A stretch of DNA of 64,000 bases from Methylobacterium amylolyticum (GCF_030700245.1 NZ_JAUYZI010000002.1:224315-288314), one strand, 5' to 3'. Counted from the first letter of the stretch, positions 9,424 through 18,125 are shown. Notes: generated by a model from the letters alone, not told the origin. Numbers and translations are program-made.

Positions 9424-10689
9424 CTACACCGGGTCCGGCTGGTCCCGGATCTCGGCCTCGCGGCCGTGCTCGGGCAGGCTGACCCGCACGGTCGTGCCGC
9501 GCCCGACCGCGCTGTCGATGGCGAGTCGGCCGCGATGGCGGTTGAGGCTGTGCTTGACGATCGCGAGCCCAAGGCCGGTGCCGCCGCGGGCACGGCTCGA
9601 CGCCACGTCGACCCGGTAGAAGCGCTCGGTCAGGCGGGGGATGTGCTCGGGGGCGATCCCCGGCCCGTCGTCGCTGACGGTCAAGACGATCCGGGCCCCG
9701 TGGCGGGGGTCGTCCTCGCGGGAGAGGCCCACCCGGACGTGGCCGCCGCCGTACTTCACGGCGTTCTCGATCAGGTTCTCGATCACCCGGGCGAGCTCGT
9801 CGGCGTCGCCGGGCACCGGGTAGGGGCCGTCCCCGTCCGTGAAGGTCACCTCCGCGCCGCGCCGCGCCGCGGGCGGGGCCTGCGCGTCGACCATCTGCCG
9901 GGCGAGCGCGCCGAGATCGACGGTCGCGGTCGGCGCCACGTGCTCGCGCAGCTCGATCCGCGACAGCGACAGCAGGTCGTCGATCAGCCGGGTCATGCGC
10001 TGGGCCTGGGCGCGCATGATCTCCAGGAAGCGCTCGCGGGCGGGCGCGTCGTCGCGGGCCGGGCCCTGGAGGGTCTCGATGAAGCCGATCAGCGAGGCGA
10101 GCGGCGTGCGCAGCTCGTGGCTGGCGTTGGCGACGAAATCGACCCGCATCGTCTCCAGGCGGCGCGCCGAGGTGAGGTCGCGCAGGAACAGGACGGCGCC
10201 GGCCCCCGACCCGTCGGGCACGGGCAGGGGGCCGACCTGCACCTCGAAGGCCCGCTCCAGGGGGATCCGGGTGGCATAGGCGATCCGCTGGGGGGCACCG
10301 GTCGCGAGCGCAGCCTCGACGGCGTCCAGCACCTCGGGACTGCGCAGGGCGAAGGAGAGCGGCCGGGCCAGGTGCAGCGCCGGCAGCAGGGCGCGGGCGG
10401 CGGGATTGGCCTCCAGCACCAGGGTGCGCCGGTCGACGAGGATCACCGGGTCGGGCACGTGGGCGAGCAGCGCCTCGGCGATGCCCCGGCGGCCCGTGCT
10501 CGCCGCCGGGCGCAGCGGCGGAGCCTTGCGGCCGCGCGCGCCGAGGAGGCCGCCGAGGCAGGCGGCGCAGAGAGCCGCGAGGATCAGCCAGAGGTCGAGC
10601 GCGCCGCCGAGCCATGCGGCGAGGCCGAGGAATCCCGCCGCGATCCCGGCGCCGGTCCAGGCCGCGCGGCTGCGCGCATCGTCGGCCAT
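9424..10689 (-). CDS. phoR: PhoR-type sensor histidine kinase
   Basis: A 421-residue kinase. Two short hydrophobic segments at about residues 12-50 anchor it in the inner membrane with hardly any periplasmic part, as in PhoR. A PAS domain follows (about 65-170), then HisKA with the His in [16 protein letters not shown], and a HATPase with [21 protein letters not shown] and [12 protein letters not shown]. PhoR phosphorylates PhoB under phosphate limitation. No phoB or pst genes lie in the window, so the assignment rests on architecture and alternative kinases of the same class are possible. It sits upstream of copA on the same strand, separated by the CueR operator. Confidence 0.75.
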   Translation of the reverse strand: MADDARSRAAWTGAGIAAGFLGLAAWLGGALDLWLILAALCAACLGGLLGARGRKAPPLRPAASTGRRGIAEALLAHVPDPVILVDRRTLVLEANPAARALLPALHLARPLSFALRSPEVLDAVEAALATGAPQRIAYATRIPLERAFEVQVGPLPVPDGSGAGAVLFLRDLTSARRLETMRVDFVANASHELRTPLASLIGFIETLQGPARDDAPARERFLEIMRAQAQRMTRLIDDLLSLSRIELREHVAPTATVDLGALARQMVDAQAPPAARRGAEVTFTDGDGPYPVPGDADELARVIENLIENAVKYGGGHVRVGLSREDDPRHGARIVLTVSDDGPGIAPEHIPRLTERFYRVDVASSRARGGTGLGLAIVKHSLNRHRGRLAIDSAVGRGTTVRVSLPEHGREAEIRDQPDPV

Positions 10690-10702
10690 GGCGGGGGCGC
10701 CG

Positions 10703-11830
10703 CTACCGCGGCCCCGGCTCGTCGGGCCAGCTCTTGCCGGACGGGCCGGCCGTGCCCTCCGGCGGCCCGGCCTCCCGGGACGCGTCCTGGGCGCCGCCGG
10801 CCCGCTTCACGATCTCGTAGAGGCCGAGCATCGCCAGCGCGGTCACGAACGGGACGACGTAGTAGCAGCCGCGGAACAGCAGCAGCGAGGTCAGCACCTC
10901 GTCCCGCGGCAGGTGGGACAGGGCGAGCAGCACGGTCGCCTCGAACACCCCGATCCCGCCCGGCGCATTCGAGGCGATGCCGAGCATCGCGCCGAGCACG
11001 TAGATCGCCAGGAAGGTGGTGAAGCCGAGATTGGTCTCCTGCGGCAGCAGCACGTAGAGGGTCGCCGCGGCGGCGCAGACGTCGCCGATGCCGACCAGCA
11101 TCTGCCCGATCGAGACCGAGGCGCCGGGCAGCTCCAGCCGCCAGTGCTTGACGGTGACGCTGCGCCGCTTGGCCGAGACCCAGACGAGGTAGCCGAGCAC
11201 CAGGGCGAGCGCGGCGAAGCCGACCCCCTTGTTGAGCTCGATCGAGGTGAAGGCGAGCCCGGCGAGCTGCCCGGCCTCGATGATCAGGCTGAGGCCGAGC
11301 ACCACGCCCATGCCGAGCCAGAACGTGAAGCCGGCGATCACCGTCAGCGCGGCGATCTTGGACGCCGACAGCCCCTGCCGGGCATAGATCCAGTAGCGGA
11401 TCGTGCCGGCGGTGAGCAGCGGGAAGCCGAGGGTGAAGCTCACCGCGTAGCTCGTGAACGAGGCGAGCGCGGTGATCCGGTAGGGCACCTTGATCTTGAG
11501 CTGGCGCAGGGCCAGGGCGTCGTAACCGGTGAGGAACAGGTAGCTGATGCCGACGAACAGCAGCGCGAGGCCGAGCTGCTCCGCGGTCGCGGCCGCGAGA
11601 GCGCCCTTCACCTCCGACCACGTGACGCTCTGGACGAGCTTCCACAGTACCCCGAGCGACACCGCGACCAGGACGATGCTCGCCGCCGTGCCGATCCAGG
11701 CGTAGCGGCTGCGCAGTCCCTTGCCGCGCTTCTTGCCCGGTTCCCCGCCTGTGCGCGCGGCATCGGCGGAGGCGCCGTCGACCGGATCGGCCGGCTGGAC
11801 CTCCTTCCGATGCTGTCCCTGGAAATTCAT
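10703..11830 (-). CDS. YbhN/UPF0104-type integral membrane protein (LPG synthase/flippase-like)
   Basis: A 375-residue polytopic protein with about eight hydrophobic helices and a charged N-terminal tail ending in KKRGKGLRSRY. It belongs to the family of the membrane part of lysylphosphatidylglycerol synthase (MprF) and YbhN. Segments such as FLTGYDALALRQL, YAVSFTLGFPLLTAGTIRYW and SNAPGGIGVFEATVLLAL are characteristic. The soluble aminoacyl-transfer domain of MprF is absent, so a lipid or polyprenyl-linked translocase role is more likely than aminoacylation. The open frame reaches 12046, but the upstream part overlaps the divergent toxin promoter; MNFQGQHRKE at 11830 is a more plausible start. 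It ends 13 bases before phoR starts. Confidence 0.75.
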   Translation of the reverse strand: MNFQGQHRKEVQPADPVDGASADAARTGGEPGKKRGKGLRSRYAWIGTAASIVLVAVSLGVLWKLVQSVTWSEVKGALAAATAEQLGLALLFVGISYLFLTGYDALALRQLKIKVPYRITALASFTSYAVSFTLGFPLLTAGTIRYWIYARQGLSASKIAALTVIAGFTFWLGMGVVLGLSLIIEAGQLAGLAFTSIELNKGVGFAALALVLGYLVWVSAKRRSVTVKHWRLELPGASVSIGQMLVGIGDVCAAAATLYVLLPQETNLGFTTFLAIYVLGAMLGIASNAPGGIGVFEATVLLALSHLPRDEVLTSLLLFRGCYYVVPFVTALAMLGLYEIVKRAGGAQDASREAGPPEGTAGPSGKSWPDEPGPR

Positions 11831-12010
11831 GCCGCTCGGCGTCCGCCCCTTCCGGCTGCGCGGGCCGACGGGGCCGCGAGGGCCCGTGCCGGATGTACCC
11901 GGACCGCGGCCCGTCGCCCCGCATGTAGGCCGAACGGGCGGACATGGCCAGCGACGGGGGTGCGGTTCCCTGCGGAGCCGGCGACGCGCAACCGGGGGCG
12001 CCACGATCGC

Positions 12011-12044
12011 TTGAGAGATTGTAGCTTTCAAGCTACGATTGGCC
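12011..12044 (+). promoter_or_regulatory. Promoter and palindromic operator of toxin-antitoxin module 1
   Basis: A canonical promoter can be read: -35 TTGAGA at 12011-12016, a 17-base spacer and -10 TACGAT at 12034-12039. The perfect palindrome GTAGCTT-TC-AAGCTAC (12021-12036) fills the spacer and touches the -10, an ideal place for autorepression by the antitoxin or the complex. The ATG follows the -10 by five bases, so the mRNA is probably leaderless. Confidence 0.75.
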
Positions 12045-12335
12045 ATGCCGACGATCCGTCAGACGCAAGACTTCGCGGCTTGGTTCGCTGGTCTGCGCGA
12101 TCGCCAAGCGAAGGCCAGGATCGACGTGCGGATCCGTCGTCTCTCGCTCGGTAATCCGGGGCAGATGCGCGTGTTGTCCGGCGGCGTCGCGGAGATGAAG
12201 ATCGATTACGGTCCGGGTTATCGGATCTATTTCATTCAGAAGGGCGCCGAGATCGTGATCCTGCTCTGCGGCGGCGACAAGCGGACTCAGGAGCGGGACA
12301 TCGAGCGCGCTCTGGCGATGGCGCAGGAGGTCTAG
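12045..12335 (+). CDS. RelE/ParE-superfamily toxin (phage Gp49-like, HigB type)
   Basis: A 96-residue toxin beginning MPTIRQTQDFAAWFAGLRD. It carries family features: DRQAKARIDVRIRRLSLGNPG, VAEMKIDYGPGYRIYFIQKG and LLCGGDKRTQERDIERAL, the last being the conserved GDK..Q..DI..A motif of the addiction-module killer family. RelE-like toxins of this type cut mRNA on the ribosome. A TTG two codons upstream also opens the frame, but the ATG lies correctly after the promoter. The antitoxin gene follows after one base, in the toxin-first order usual for this type. Base composition is visibly less GC-rich than the neighbours, consistent with acquisition. Confidence 0.9.
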   Translation: MPTIRQTQDFAAWFAGLRDRQAKARIDVRIRRLSLGNPGQMRVLSGGVAEMKIDYGPGYRIYFIQKGAEIVILLCGGDKRTQERDIERALAMAQEV

Positions 12336-12336
12336 C

Positions 12337-12627
12337 ATGGCCATCGAGACCAAGCCGTGGGACGTCACCGAGCACCTTCAGGACGAAGCGTCGATCGCCG
12401 CCTACATCGAGGCGGTTCTGGAGGATGGCGACCCGTCGCTGGTCGCAGCGGCCATCGGCGATGTGGCCCGCGCCCACGGCATGGCGCAGATCGCGGCGGA
12501 GACCGGCCGCTCCCGCGAGAGCCTCTACCGGGCGCTGTCCGAGAAGGGGAACCCGCAGCTCGACACGCTGATGGGTGTGCTGAAGGCGATCGGCCTCCGG
12601 CTGAGCGTCAGGCCGGCGGACGCGTAG
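12337..12627 (+). CDS. HigA-type antitoxin, Xre-like DNA-binding
   Basis: A 96-residue partner of the preceding toxin. It starts with the family pattern MAIETKPWDVTEHL and DEASIAAYIEAVLEDGDPSL, followed by a helix-turn-helix: MAQIAAETGRSRESLYRALS and NPQLDTLMGVLKAIGLRL. Members of this putative addiction-module antidote family neutralise the toxin and repress the operon by binding its palindrome. Only one base separates it from the toxin stop codon, and GGAGG within the toxin's last codons serves as its ribosome-binding site. It converges with the UDG-family gene, with 12 bases between the stops. Confidence 0.9.
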   Translation: MAIETKPWDVTEHLQDEASIAAYIEAVLEDGDPSLVAAAIGDVARAHGMAQIAAETGRSRESLYRALSEKGNPQLDTLMGVLKAIGLRLSVRPADA

Positions 12628-12639
12628 ACCCGTTCCATC

Positions 12640-13263
12640 TCACGCTGCCCGCAGCAACGCCGCAGCCTCGGCCAGCCCGGCCCGGATCCGCGCGGGCACC
12701 GCGGGCGAGGTGCAGACGTAGGTCGGGCTCGGGTGCGGGATCGCCACGACGGGCAGCCCGGGGCGGAGGGTGGCCAGCGCCGGGGCCACGGCTCCGGCGA
12801 AGCGGCCGGCGAGCACCGCCACCGCGAGCCGCGGCAACAGGGCGAGGAGGGGCGCGAGGTAGGGCTCGGCCGCGCGCGCCTCCGAGCGGCGCGGGGCGCG
12901 GTTGAGGGCGCCCTCCGCGTGGATCAGCCAGGGCACCGCGTTCCAGATCAGCGTGTCGCCCCGGGCGATCCCCGATTCGTGCAGGAAGCGGAACAGGTTG
13001 GCGGCGGTGCCGTTGGCGCTGTCGCGGGTGACGAAGCCGGTGCGCAGCACCATCGGGCCCGGCGTCTCCAGGAGGAGCAGCAACCGCGCGTCCACGCCGC
13101 CGTCGAGGGGGTCGGGGTCGGGGACCGGTGCCCCCCGCTCCGCCGCGATCGTCCGGGCAAGGCTACGGATCGGCGCGATGTGGGGCGCGTCGAGGAGCGC
13201 GCGGCGCGCCGCGAGGGCGGCCGGGTCGGCGAGGCTCTTCGGCGCGTCGGGCTCAGGTCGCAT
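12640..13263 (-). CDS. Uracil-DNA glycosylase-superfamily protein
   Basis: A 207-residue protein with marks of the UDG fold: GFVTRDSANGTAANLFRFL, then IWNAVPW (the NAVPW strand seen in UDG-like enzymes) and near the end IPHPSPTYV, the HPSP-type loop that enters the DNA minor groove in true enzymes. A canonical GQDPY-type water-activating motif is not evident, so it may be a divergent family member without repair activity. The start MRPEPDAPKS is chosen because the longer frame overlaps the deacetylase gene; even so the two genes overlap by 11 bases. It is the last gene of the YcaO/inositol cluster. That position may be incidental, or may point to a non-repair glycosidic function. Confidence 0.7.
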   Translation of the reverse strand: MRPEPDAPKSLADPAALAARRALLDAPHIAPIRSLARTIAAERGAPVPDPDPLDGGVDARLLLLLETPGPMVLRTGFVTRDSANGTAANLFRFLHESGIARGDTLIWNAVPWLIHAEGALNRAPRRSEARAAEPYLAPLLALLPRLAVAVLAGRFAGAVAPALATLRPGLPVVAIPHPSPTYVCTSPAVPARIRAGLAEAAALLRAA

Positions 13264-14023
13264 GCAGGCCGGGGATCGTCTCGGCCAAGCGGTCGGGCAG
13301 GGAGCCCGACAGGCGGAACCGCTCGACGCCCTCTTCCCGCGCCAGACGCTCCCGCAACCCGGCCTCGCCGCCGAACTGGAAGCCGATCTGGCTCGTGTAG
13401 GCGGCGCAGGCCGCGTGCTTGCGCGCCTGGGCCTCCGCATCGAGGGCGACCGCGCGGACCGGCAGGTCGGCGAACAGGGCGGCCAGAGGCTCCTTCGGCG
13501 CGGTCTCGCGGACGGTGTAGGGGAAGTCGCGCCACCACAGCACCGGCGCGGCAGGGGCGGCGGCGCGCAGCGCCCGCACCGCCTGCACGTGGTCGACATG
13601 GCCGCCGACCGCCTGGGGCGCGAGGATCAGGTCCGGCCCCTCCGCCGCGATCAGCGCGGACAGGGTGGGGGCGAGGTCGGCGGCGATGCCGTCCTCCGGG
13701 CGCAGGTCCGAGAAGAGTTCGGGCGCGGAGGCGTAGCCCCGGTGCGGCGCCTCGCGGAACGGCAGGTGCCGCGGCGGCGAGATCCCCAGCGCGTCGGCCG
13801 CCGACGCGTCCTCGGCGCGGCGCAGGGCCATGTAGTCGACCTCCGGCGGGAGCCCCTTGTCGAGCTGGCAGGCGAGCGCGAAGCCCTGCGGGTCCGCCAC
13901 GCTGCCCGTGAACAGCGTCGCCATGGTCACCCGCCAGCCGGCCCCGGCGAGGGCCGCGAGCAGCCCGCCGCAGGAGAAGGCGGCGTCGTCGAGATGGGGC
14001 GAGAGCGCGAGGGCGGTGGGCAT
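13253..14023 (-). CDS. PIG-L/LmbE-family N-acetyl-sugar deacetylase
   Basis: A 256-residue zinc hydrolase. The N-terminal LALSPHLDDAAFSCGG carries the PHxDD metal motif, and HVDHVQAVRAL carries the second His motif. Relatives include MshB, which deacetylates GlcNAc-inositol in mycothiol synthesis, BshB of bacillithiol synthesis and PIG-L of GPI anchors. In this cluster it would act after the GT4 glycosyltransferase, removing an N-acyl group from an amino sugar glycoside. Upstream in-frame codons run into the palindromic repeat at 14048-14168 and are not used; MPTALALSPH is the start. It overlaps the UDG-like gene by 11 bases. Confidence 0.85.
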   Translation of the reverse strand: MPTALALSPHLDDAAFSCGGLLAALAGAGWRVTMATLFTGSVADPQGFALACQLDKGLPPEVDYMALRRAEDASAADALGISPPRHLPFREAPHRGYASAPELFSDLRPEDGIAADLAPTLSALIAAEGPDLILAPQAVGGHVDHVQAVRALRAAAPAAPVLWWRDFPYTVRETAPKEPLAALFADLPVRAVALDAEAQARKHAACAAYTSQIGFQFGGEAGLRERLAREEGVERFRLSGSLPDRLAETIPGLHAT

Positions 14024-14047
14024 GCGTTTCGGGTTTCGGCGATGGCT

Positions 14048-14168
14048 TCCCTCCCCCTTGCGGGGAGGGATCGAGGGTGGGGGTGGTTCAGGAGGCACCG
14101 CCGAGCTTCATCCGGCACCACTCCTGCCCCCAACCCCTCCCCGCAAGGGGCAGTGGCAAGGGAGAGGG
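14048..14168. repeat. Dispersed palindromic element, family A copy 1
   Basis: The element of about 120 bases opens with CCCTCCCCCTTGCGGGGAGG, has a central GGTGGGGGTGGTTCAGGAGG block and closes with the inverted counterpart CCCCTCCCCGCAAGGGG. Near-identical elements lie at 31408-31517 and 54881-54990, and looser relatives near 41090-41265. It sits between the glycosyltransferase and deacetylase genes inside the cluster and can form a long hairpin in the transcript. Confidence 0.85.
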
Positions 14169-14190
14169 GTAAGTGAGAGGGGAACGCGGC

Positions 14191-15429
14191 TCAGAGGAGA
14201 TGCGGCTCGGCACGGAAGCGGCAGGTCGGATCGACGGGCAGCGTGTCGGAAAAGTCCGTCGCCGGGCGAGCGTCCCGCACCCCCGCGTAGATCCCCATGA
14301 TCTGCCGGCCGACCGCGCCCCAGGAATAGACCCGGCGGCACTCCTCCAGGCCCGCGGCGGCGATGTGGCGGCGCAGATCCGGATCCGTGACCACCCGCGT
14401 CAGCGCGGCGGCCTGGGCCGGCACGTCGCCGGGATCGACGAGCAGGCCGTTCTCGCCGTCGCGCAGGCAGTCCGAGACGCCGACCGCGTGGCAGGAGACG
14501 GTTGCCAGTCCCGCGGCCATCGCCTCCAGGATCGTGTTGGAGAACCCCTCCGCGTAGGTCGGCGAGGCGAACACGTCTGCCGCCCGGTAGAGCTCCGGCA
14601 CGCGGTCGTACTCGGCGTAGCCGGTGAACGCGATCCGGTCGGGACCGAAGCCCAGCTCGTCGGCCAGCGCCTTGGCCGGGTCCACGTCCGGGCCGATGCC
14701 GGAGATCGTCGCCGCGAACGGCGTGCCCTGCTCCCGCAGGATCGCCAGCGCCCGGATGAAGTCGAGCACGCCTTTCCGGCGGTCGACGCGGCCGTGGTAC
14801 AGGATCCGGATCGGGCCGGCATGCGGGGCCGGCAGCCCGTCGGGCGTGCCTTGCGCGAAGCGGGCGGTGTCGACCGCGCCGGGCACGATCGTGAAGCGCG
14901 CCGGATCGGAGCCCAGGCGGTCGCAGACCTCCTCCACGAACGAGGCGCCGCCGATCAGCAGCGCGTTGGCGTGGGCCAGCACCGCGCACATGGCGACCCG
15001 GTGGGTCTCGCAGCACGAGCCGACCCAGTGGCCGTCCCCACCCTGGATCGAGACCACGCTCGGCACGCCGAGTTTCTTGGCGGCCAGCAGCACCGCCCAG
15101 CCGGTCGGGTAGCCGTACTGGGCGTGCAGCACGTCGAACGGCGCCTTCGCGTGCTCGGCGCAGATCGTCTCGACCATCGTGTCGATGTCGCGCTCGAAGT
15201 CGCCGCTCTCCTGCTCGCCGCGCTGTTCCAGGCCGATCACGGTGACGCCGGGCACCGGCGGAGGCGGCCCGCCCCCGTAGACGCGGGTGCCGAAGGCGTC
15301 GCCGCGGTACTGCGAGACCATCGTCACGTCGTGGTCGGCGCCGGAGAGCTCGCGCAGCAGGTTCTGCGCGTAGACGCTCATGCCCGATATCGCCGGGAAA
15401 TAGCGGCGGCTGAGGAAGAGGATTCTCAT
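14191..15429 (-). CDS. GT4-family glycosyltransferase
   Basis: A 412-residue retaining GT-B glycosyltransferase, probably cytoplasmic. The N-terminal MRILFLSRRYFPAISGMSVY is the acceptor-domain start with the glycine-rich loop, followed by HAQYGYPTGW. The donor domain has ILYHGRVDRRKGVLDFI and the E(x7)E-type motif in YAEGFSNTILEAMAAGLATV. MshA and BshA, which glycosylate inositol phosphate and malate, belong to the same family. With an inositol-phosphate synthase and a PIG-L deacetylase in the cluster, an inositol-type acceptor is a reasonable guess but not proven. The upstream codons of the open frame (to 15486) overlap the epimerase gene and are dropped. A 25-base gap separates it from that gene. 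Confidence 0.85.
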   Translation of the reverse strand: MRILFLSRRYFPAISGMSVYAQNLLRELSGADHDVTMVSQYRGDAFGTRVYGGGPPPPVPGVTVIGLEQRGEQESGDFERDIDTMVETICAEHAKAPFDVLHAQYGYPTGWAVLLAAKKLGVPSVVSIQGGDGHWVGSCCETHRVAMCAVLAHANALLIGGASFVEEVCDRLGSDPARFTIVPGAVDTARFAQGTPDGLPAPHAGPIRILYHGRVDRRKGVLDFIRALAILREQGTPFAATISGIGPDVDPAKALADELGFGPDRIAFTGYAEYDRVPELYRAADVFASPTYAEGFSNTILEAMAAGLATVSCHAVGVSDCLRDGENGLLVDPGDVPAQAAALTRVVTDPDLRRHIAAAGLEECRRVYSWGAVGRQIMGIYAGVRDARPATDFSDTLPVDPTCRFRAEPHLL

Positions 15430-15454
15430 CGGCCGATCGCCCGTTGCCCCGCCG

Positions 15455-16321
15455 TCATTGCGCGCGCGTCTCCTGGCCCGCGACACTGCCCGGCCCCGGG
15501 CGGCGGCAGGCGCGCAGGTAGTCCAGCGCCTGAGGGATCATCACGTCGGCCCGGTGGCTCTCGCGGGACAGCTCGACGCAGACCAGCTTGCCGAAGCCGA
15601 TCGCCTCCAGCGCCGCCAGCACGCCCGCGGTGTCCATGTCGCCCTCGCCGAACGGCAGGTGGATGTGGGAGCCCCGCCGCATGTCCTCGATCGCCACCGT
15701 GCCGATCCGGTCGGCGAATTCCCGCACCGCGTCGGCCGGCTCGCGCTCGCCGGTGACGAGGCAGTGGCCGGTGTCGAGGGCGAGCCTCAAACCCGGCACG
15801 TCGAGGGCGGCGAAGTCGTCGAGCGTCTCGATCAGCATGCCGGGCTCGGGTTCCAGGCAGGGGACGACGCCCTGCCCGGTCGCGAAGGCCGCCACCTCGT
15901 GCAGCCCCTCGACGAGCCACGCCCGGGCCTCGTCGCAATCGACACCGGGCTTCGGCACGCCGGCCCAGAACGACACGGCCTCGGCCGAGAGCATCGCGCC
16001 GATCTCGACCGCGCGCTTCAGGAAGCCGATCCGGCGGGCGCGGCCCGCGGCGTCGGCCGTCACCAGGGTCGGCTCGTGCTTGGCGGTCGGGTCGAGGAGG
16101 AAGCGGGCGCCGGTCTCGATGACGCAGGCCAGCTCCATCTTCTCCATCAGGCTCGCGACCCGGCCGGCCTCCGCCGCCCAGCCGTCCGCGAACGGGTCGA
16201 GGTGGTGGATGTCGAGCGTCAGCGCCACGCCGTCGTAGCCCGCCGCCTTGATCAGTTGCAGCGCGTCGTCGAGGCGGTGGTTGGCGGCGCCGTTGGTGTT
16301 GTAGGCGAAGCGCAGCGTCAT
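15455..16321 (-). CDS. TIM-barrel sugar phosphate isomerase/epimerase (AP endonuclease 2 fold)
   Basis: A 288-residue xylose-isomerase-like TIM barrel. It starts MTLRFAYNTNGAANHRLDDA. Likely metal ligands are Glu in CLEPEPGMLIET, Asp and His in LALDTGHCLV, His in GSHIHLPFGEGDMD and Glu in CVELSRESH. The family isomerises or epimerises sugars and cyclitols (for example IolE and IolI of inositol metabolism), which suits a cluster with inositol-3-phosphate synthase. The ATG overlaps the YcaO stop codon (ATGA), so the two are translationally coupled and probably act in the same pathway. The open frame extends far upstream only as a shadow of the YcaO gene. Confidence 0.85.
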   Translation of the reverse strand: MTLRFAYNTNGAANHRLDDALQLIKAAGYDGVALTLDIHHLDPFADGWAAEAGRVASLMEKMELACVIETGARFLLDPTAKHEPTLVTADAAGRARRIGFLKRAVEIGAMLSAEAVSFWAGVPKPGVDCDEARAWLVEGLHEVAAFATGQGVVPCLEPEPGMLIETLDDFAALDVPGLRLALDTGHCLVTGEREPADAVREFADRIGTVAIEDMRRGSHIHLPFGEGDMDTAGVLAALEAIGFGKLVCVELSRESHRADVMIPQALDYLRACRRPGPGSVAGQETRAQ

Positions 16322-17904
16322 GCCGCCCGCCCCCGCCGCTGCTCCAGCCGGAACGGCGCGTGGTGCGATTCCGGCTCGCGGTAGAGCGGATAGTGCCGCC
16401 CGACGATGCGCTCGGCGAGCGCGACGTCGAACAGCGGCTGGCCGCCGAAGCGTTCCAGCGCCTCCGGGGTAAGGCGCACCGGCCGCAGGGTCTCGCTCTC
16501 CACACCGAACCGGATCAGCGGGTGGTCGCGCGCGATCAGCTTGGCGGTGTTGCGCTCGCCGATCCGGTAGTAGCTCATGGTCTCGACCTCGAGCCCCGGC
16601 ACGATCGCCTTGACGACGCCGACCCCGCCGCCGGGGGGCGAGCAGTCGACGTAGAGCACGTCGAAGCCGGCCTCCAGCAGGCGGTCGCAGGCGATCTTTC
16701 CGCGGGCGTGCCCGTCGGCCGCCGTGCTGGTCGGCAGGTCCGTGAACGCCTTGGTGCTCCGCTCGGCGTAGACCGTGTCGGCGAGCACGCCCCGGAGGTC
16801 GGCGGCCGGCATCTCGATCCACTCCAGCATCGCCTGGAGGGCGCGGCTCTCTTCGAGATCCAGGCTGGGAAGAGCTTTTTGAATAAACGCGTCGACGTAG
16901 CCCGGCGGCGTGATGCTGCCGGCCATCGCCAGCGGCCCGTGCCCGAAGGTCTTGCGCACCCGCGCCGCCTGGAACTCCAAGAGCGCCTTGCGCAGGGCCC
17001 GCTCGCGGTCGGGGTCGCAGGCCTCGCCGCAGGCGGACAGCGCGATCGGCGCCGGGGCGCGGCCTGGATCCTCGTCGTAGCCGACGACGTAGAGGTTGGT
17101 CAGGCCGAACTGGTCGGTGGCGAATTTCGGCAGCGCCCGGATGCCGAGCTCCTTGAGCCGGGCGAGCAGCGCCGCGTTCTCCGGGCCGATGCCGTCGAGG
17201 TCGAGCATCACCCCCTGGTCGAGGGCCCGGAACAGCAGACCGTTGCCGTCCCGCTGCAACAGTTCGAGGACGCCGTGGCCGAGCGCGAACGGCACGTCCG
17301 GCCCGGCGCCGAGGCCGTTGGTGATCAGGTTGGTGAACGGCTTGTAGCCCTCCGACAGCTCGAAATAGTCGGTCGCCGCGATGTCGAGGGGCATCAGCAC
17401 GATCTCGCCGGTCGGGTAGCGGACCGTCGGCGTCCATTCGAGGATCGTGTCGCGCCCCACCGGCGAGCCGGCGGGCAGGCACAGGGTGAGCGGGTCGGCG
17501 ACCGCCTTCGCCCCGTAGACGCGGACGAGATCGGCGTAGCTGGCGCGCTCCTTCGCCCGGGGCAGGACCGCGAGCGAGGGCATCAGGTTCTCGGCGATCT
17601 CGGCGACCGCGCCGATCAGCGCCTCGTCGTCGGTGGCGCCGTAGCCGATCCCCGAGGGCATCGCGCCGACGAAGAACGGGTCGTCGAGGAACAGCGACAC
17701 GAACCAGACCGGCACGCCGGTGCGGTCGAGCGGCGCCAGCGGGAAGCCGACGATCCGGCCCTCGGGCAGCACGTCGAGATAGGCGCGCACCGCGTCCGGC
17801 AGGCGCTCGGGCAGGCCCTCGATCCGGCGCGGGGCGCCGAAATGGTAGGCGCGCGGCGCCGTGAGGCGGGCGTGGCGGGCGCGGTCGTCCTGGTCGATGC
17901 TCAC
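16318..17904 (-). CDS. YcaO-family ATP-dependent enzyme
   Basis: A protein of about 528 residues. YcaO enzymes phosphorylate amide oxygens to make azolines, thioamides or amidines. Visible YcaO signatures are GYGATDDEALIGAVAEIAE, then GLGAGPDVPFALGHGVLELL with RDG after it, and the later CGEACDPDRERALRKALLEF with QAARVR, corresponding to the three ATP/Mg-binding stretches. The C-terminus ends RLEQRRGRAA, without the PxPxP tail of azoline-forming cyclodehydratases. No TfuA, E1-like, protease or precursor-peptide gene was seen nearby. GTG at 17904 (MSIDQDDRAR) has a GGGA upstream; a GTG at 17928 is the alternative. Its neighbours are all sugar and cyclitol enzymes. Confidence 0.85.
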   Translation of the reverse strand: MSIDQDDRARHARLTAPRAYHFGAPRRIEGLPERLPDAVRAYLDVLPEGRIVGFPLAPLDRTGVPVWFVSLFLDDPFFVGAMPSGIGYGATDDEALIGAVAEIAENLMPSLAVLPRAKERASYADLVRVYGAKAVADPLTLCLPAGSPVGRDTILEWTPTVRYPTGEIVLMPLDIAATDYFELSEGYKPFTNLITNGLGAGPDVPFALGHGVLELLQRDGNGLLFRALDQGVMLDLDGIGPENAALLARLKELGIRALPKFATDQFGLTNLYVVGYDEDPGRAPAPIALSACGEACDPDRERALRKALLEFQAARVRKTFGHGPLAMAGSITPPGYVDAFIQKALPSLDLEESRALQAMLEWIEMPAADLRGVLADTVYAERSTKAFTDLPTSTAADGHARGKIACDRLLEAGFDVLYVDCSPPGGGVGVVKAIVPGLEVETMSYYRIGERNTAKLIARDHPLIRFGVESETLRPVRLTPEALERFGGQPLFDVALAERIVGRHYPLYREPESHHAPFRLEQRRGRAA

Positions 17905-17963
17905 GTGTCCCGTCCGTTTCCCTCTCACAACACGGACGCCGTCCCGCTCGATCCCACCCTGTC

Positions 17964-18070
17964 CCTCATCCTGAGGTGCCCGCGTCTGCGGGCCTCGAAG
18001 GAGACCTCCAGGGAGCGCGCGGGTTCTGGAGGTCTCCTTCGAGGCTGCTTCGCAGCACCTCAGGATGAGG
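17964..18070. repeat. Dispersed palindromic element, family B copy 1
   Basis: The perfectly mirrored ends CCTCATCCTGAGGTGC and GCACCTCAGGATGAGG enclose inverted CCTCGAAGGAGACCTCCAG / CTGGAGGTCTCCTTCGAGG arms. The second copy is at 30603-30720. It separates the oxidoreductase and YcaO genes, splitting the nine-gene cluster into two possible transcription units. Confidence 0.9.
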
Positions 18071-18125
18071 ATCTCGATCGGATAGACCGTGGCCTCTGTG
18101 TCGTGCTTCCTTCCTCAGAGATCCC

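Noticed and set aside
9366..9593. An N-terminal extension of CopA up to 9593
   Set aside because: It would run through the CueR operator and into the phoR coding region and has no resemblance to CopA; length and HMA position fit the start at 9365.
17905..18125. A RiPP precursor peptide gene next to the YcaO gene
   Set aside because: The gap is filled by a family B repeat and contains no short ORF with a leader/core look and ribosome-binding site.
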